From NCBI GenBank assembly GCA_017408185.1, contig JAFQVE010000096.1, forward strand, positions 1 through 7,584: a stretch of 7,584 bases of DNA, in the 5' to 3' direction. Under the pieces are notes generated by a model that saw only the letters and a list, made by a program, of their open reading frames with translations, was not told the origin of the DNA and ran no database searches. This stretch comes from Oscillospiraceae bacterium. GTDB lineage: Bacteria > Bacillota_A > Clostridia > Oscillospirales > JAAYXM01. This document shows positions 6,735 to 7,584 of this stretch, piece by piece. How positions within the stretch are numbered: the first letter of the stretch is position 1; each line of letters opens with the position of its first letter. The translations under genes were made by a program, and so were the position numbers.

Positions 6735-7584
6735 TTAACCTCCAATTGAAGCTTTTATCGCATCTGCCGTAAGTGCACATTCTGTCTGCTCACCGCTGTC
6801 CATATTCTTAAGGGTGATTTTTCCATTGTCAATTTCGCTGCCGCCGATAACCGCGCTGTATCTCGCACCAATTTTTCCGGCGTATTTCATCTGCGCTTTG
6901 AGCGAGCGGCCGGTTGTGTCGCGCTCTGCCGATACGCTAAGCGCGCGAAGCTCATACACCAAAGAGTTGGAAACGCTTTCCGCACGCTCCTCTGCATACG
7001 CAATAAACACATCCGGAACAAGACGGTCGGAAGGAAGCTTTCCCTCTGCCTCAAGAGTCAGAAGCAGCCGCTCTATTCCACAGCCGAAGCCAAGGCCTGC
7101 AGTCTCCGGTCCGCCCAAAGTTGCGACAAGGCCGTTGTATCTGCCGCCGCCGAGAACTGTGGACTGTGCACCGAGGCTTCCGGAAACAAACTCGAAAACG
7201 GTGTTTGTGTAATAGTCAAGCCCGCGCACCAGCATCGGGTCAAGCTCATATTCAATTCCCGTTGCATCAAGATAAGAACGAAGCTTATCAAAATGCGCAC
7301 GGCACTCATCACAGAGATAATCCGTAATCTTCGGTGCATCCTTTGCGACAGACTTGCATATATCGCTCTTGCAGTCAAGAATCCGCATAGGATTGCGGTC
7401 AAGTCGGTCGTTGCAGGTGTCGCAAAGCTCGCCCTTTCTTGTCTCAAAATACTTTTTAAGTGCGGCGTGATATTCCTTGCGGCATTCCTTGCATCCGCAG
7501 GAATTTAAATGAAGCGTGGTGTCAGTGATTCCAAGCTCACGCAAAAGCGTTGCACCGAGAGAGATAACCTCGGCATCAGCTGAT
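6735..7584 (-). CDS. hisS: Histidine--tRNA ligase, C-terminal two thirds
   Basis: Cytoplasmic class II synthetase that charges tRNA(His). The gene runs off the right edge; 282 codons are visible, starting SADAEVISLGATLLRELGI, against about 415-425 for the whole enzyme. The TTG at 7542-7544 is an internal Leu codon, not the start, because the homologous frame continues to the edge. Visible parts are a cysteine-rich insertion domain with NSCGCKEC, CDTC, CKSDIC and CDEC; the histidine-binding motif RGLDYYTNTVFEF; LGGGRYNGLV; class II motif 3 GFGCGIERLLLTLE; and a C-terminal HGTP anticodon-binding domain of about 90 residues beginning at VPDVFIAYAEE. The last codons, ATT GGA GGT TAA, contain the ribosome binding site of aspS. 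No frameshift or missing catalytic motif is seen in this part. The Firmicutes hisS-aspS unit is often controlled by a T-box leader; that region would lie outside the window. Confidence 0.96.
   Translation of the reverse strand, partial: SADAEVISLGATLLRELGITDTTLHLNSCGCKECRKEYHAALKKYFETRKGELCDTCNDRLDRNPMRILDCKSDICKSVAKDAPKITDYLCDECRAHFDKLRSYLDATGIEYELDPMLVRGLDYYTNTVFEFVSGSLGAQSTVLGGGRYNGLVATLGGPETAGLGFGCGIERLLLTLEAEGKLPSDRLVPDVFIAYAEERAESVSNSLVYELRALSVSAERDTTGRSLKAQMKYAGKIGARYSAVIGGSEIDNGKITLKNMDSGEQTECALTADAIKASIGG
6739..6743 (-). promoter_or_regulatory. aspS ribosome binding site inside the hisS coding end
   Basis: GGAGG on the - strand lies 10 bases before the aspS ATG and is made from the final Gly-Gly codons of hisS (GGA GGT, then TAA). 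It decides the aspS start in favour of Met1 over Met7. Ribosomes finishing hisS pass directly over it, so translation of the two genes may be coupled. Confidence 0.8.

Noticed and set aside
7542..7544. TTG as a possible start codon of hisS
   Set aside because: The reading frame continues upstream to the window edge with residues that match HisRS (DAEVISLG), and motif 2 must lie further upstream, so this is an internal Leu codon.

Overview
The window looks like a stretch of chromosome from a Gram-positive anaerobe of the class Clostridia, possibly an Oscillospirales-type gut bacterium. The evidence is the hisS-aspS gene pair, strong GGAGG-type ribosome binding sites, the cysteine-rich clostridial form of HisRS, and a GldG/DUF4340 ABC operon of a kind common in that group. 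The taxonomic placement is inference from gene order and protein style. I see no mobile element, phage gene, CRISPR array or RNA gene.

Layout from left to right. (1) Positions 2-148, + strand: the last 48 codons of an AI-2E/YtvI-type membrane protein, followed by a perfect 10-bp hairpin. (2) Positions 149-276: a convergent intergenic region with two hairpins, one for each converging transcription unit. (3) Positions 277-4818, - strand: a tight four-gene operon, transcribed right to left. It encodes an ABC ATPase, a six-helix ABC-2 permease (GldF-like), a GldG-like auxiliary protein with a transmembrane segment at each end, and a DUF4340 protein anchored by one N-terminal helix. (4) Positions 4819-4937: an intergenic region with a GC-rich, UUCG-capped terminator hairpin. 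(5) Positions 4938-7583, - strand: aspS preceded by the 3' two thirds of hisS, six bases apart; hisS runs off the right edge.

How the genes work together. hisS and aspS supply His-tRNA and Asp-tRNA for translation and look like one transcription unit. The four downstream genes look like one envelope machine: the ATPase and permease form the ABC core, and the GldG-like and DUF4340 proteins supply large domains outside the membrane. Gld proteins are known from gliding Bacteroidetes, but nothing here suggests gliding, and the substrate is unknown. This operon is the best candidate for an undescribed system. Its most striking detail is that the DUF4340 protein appears to be built from three tandem copies of one fold unit, the last one diverged.
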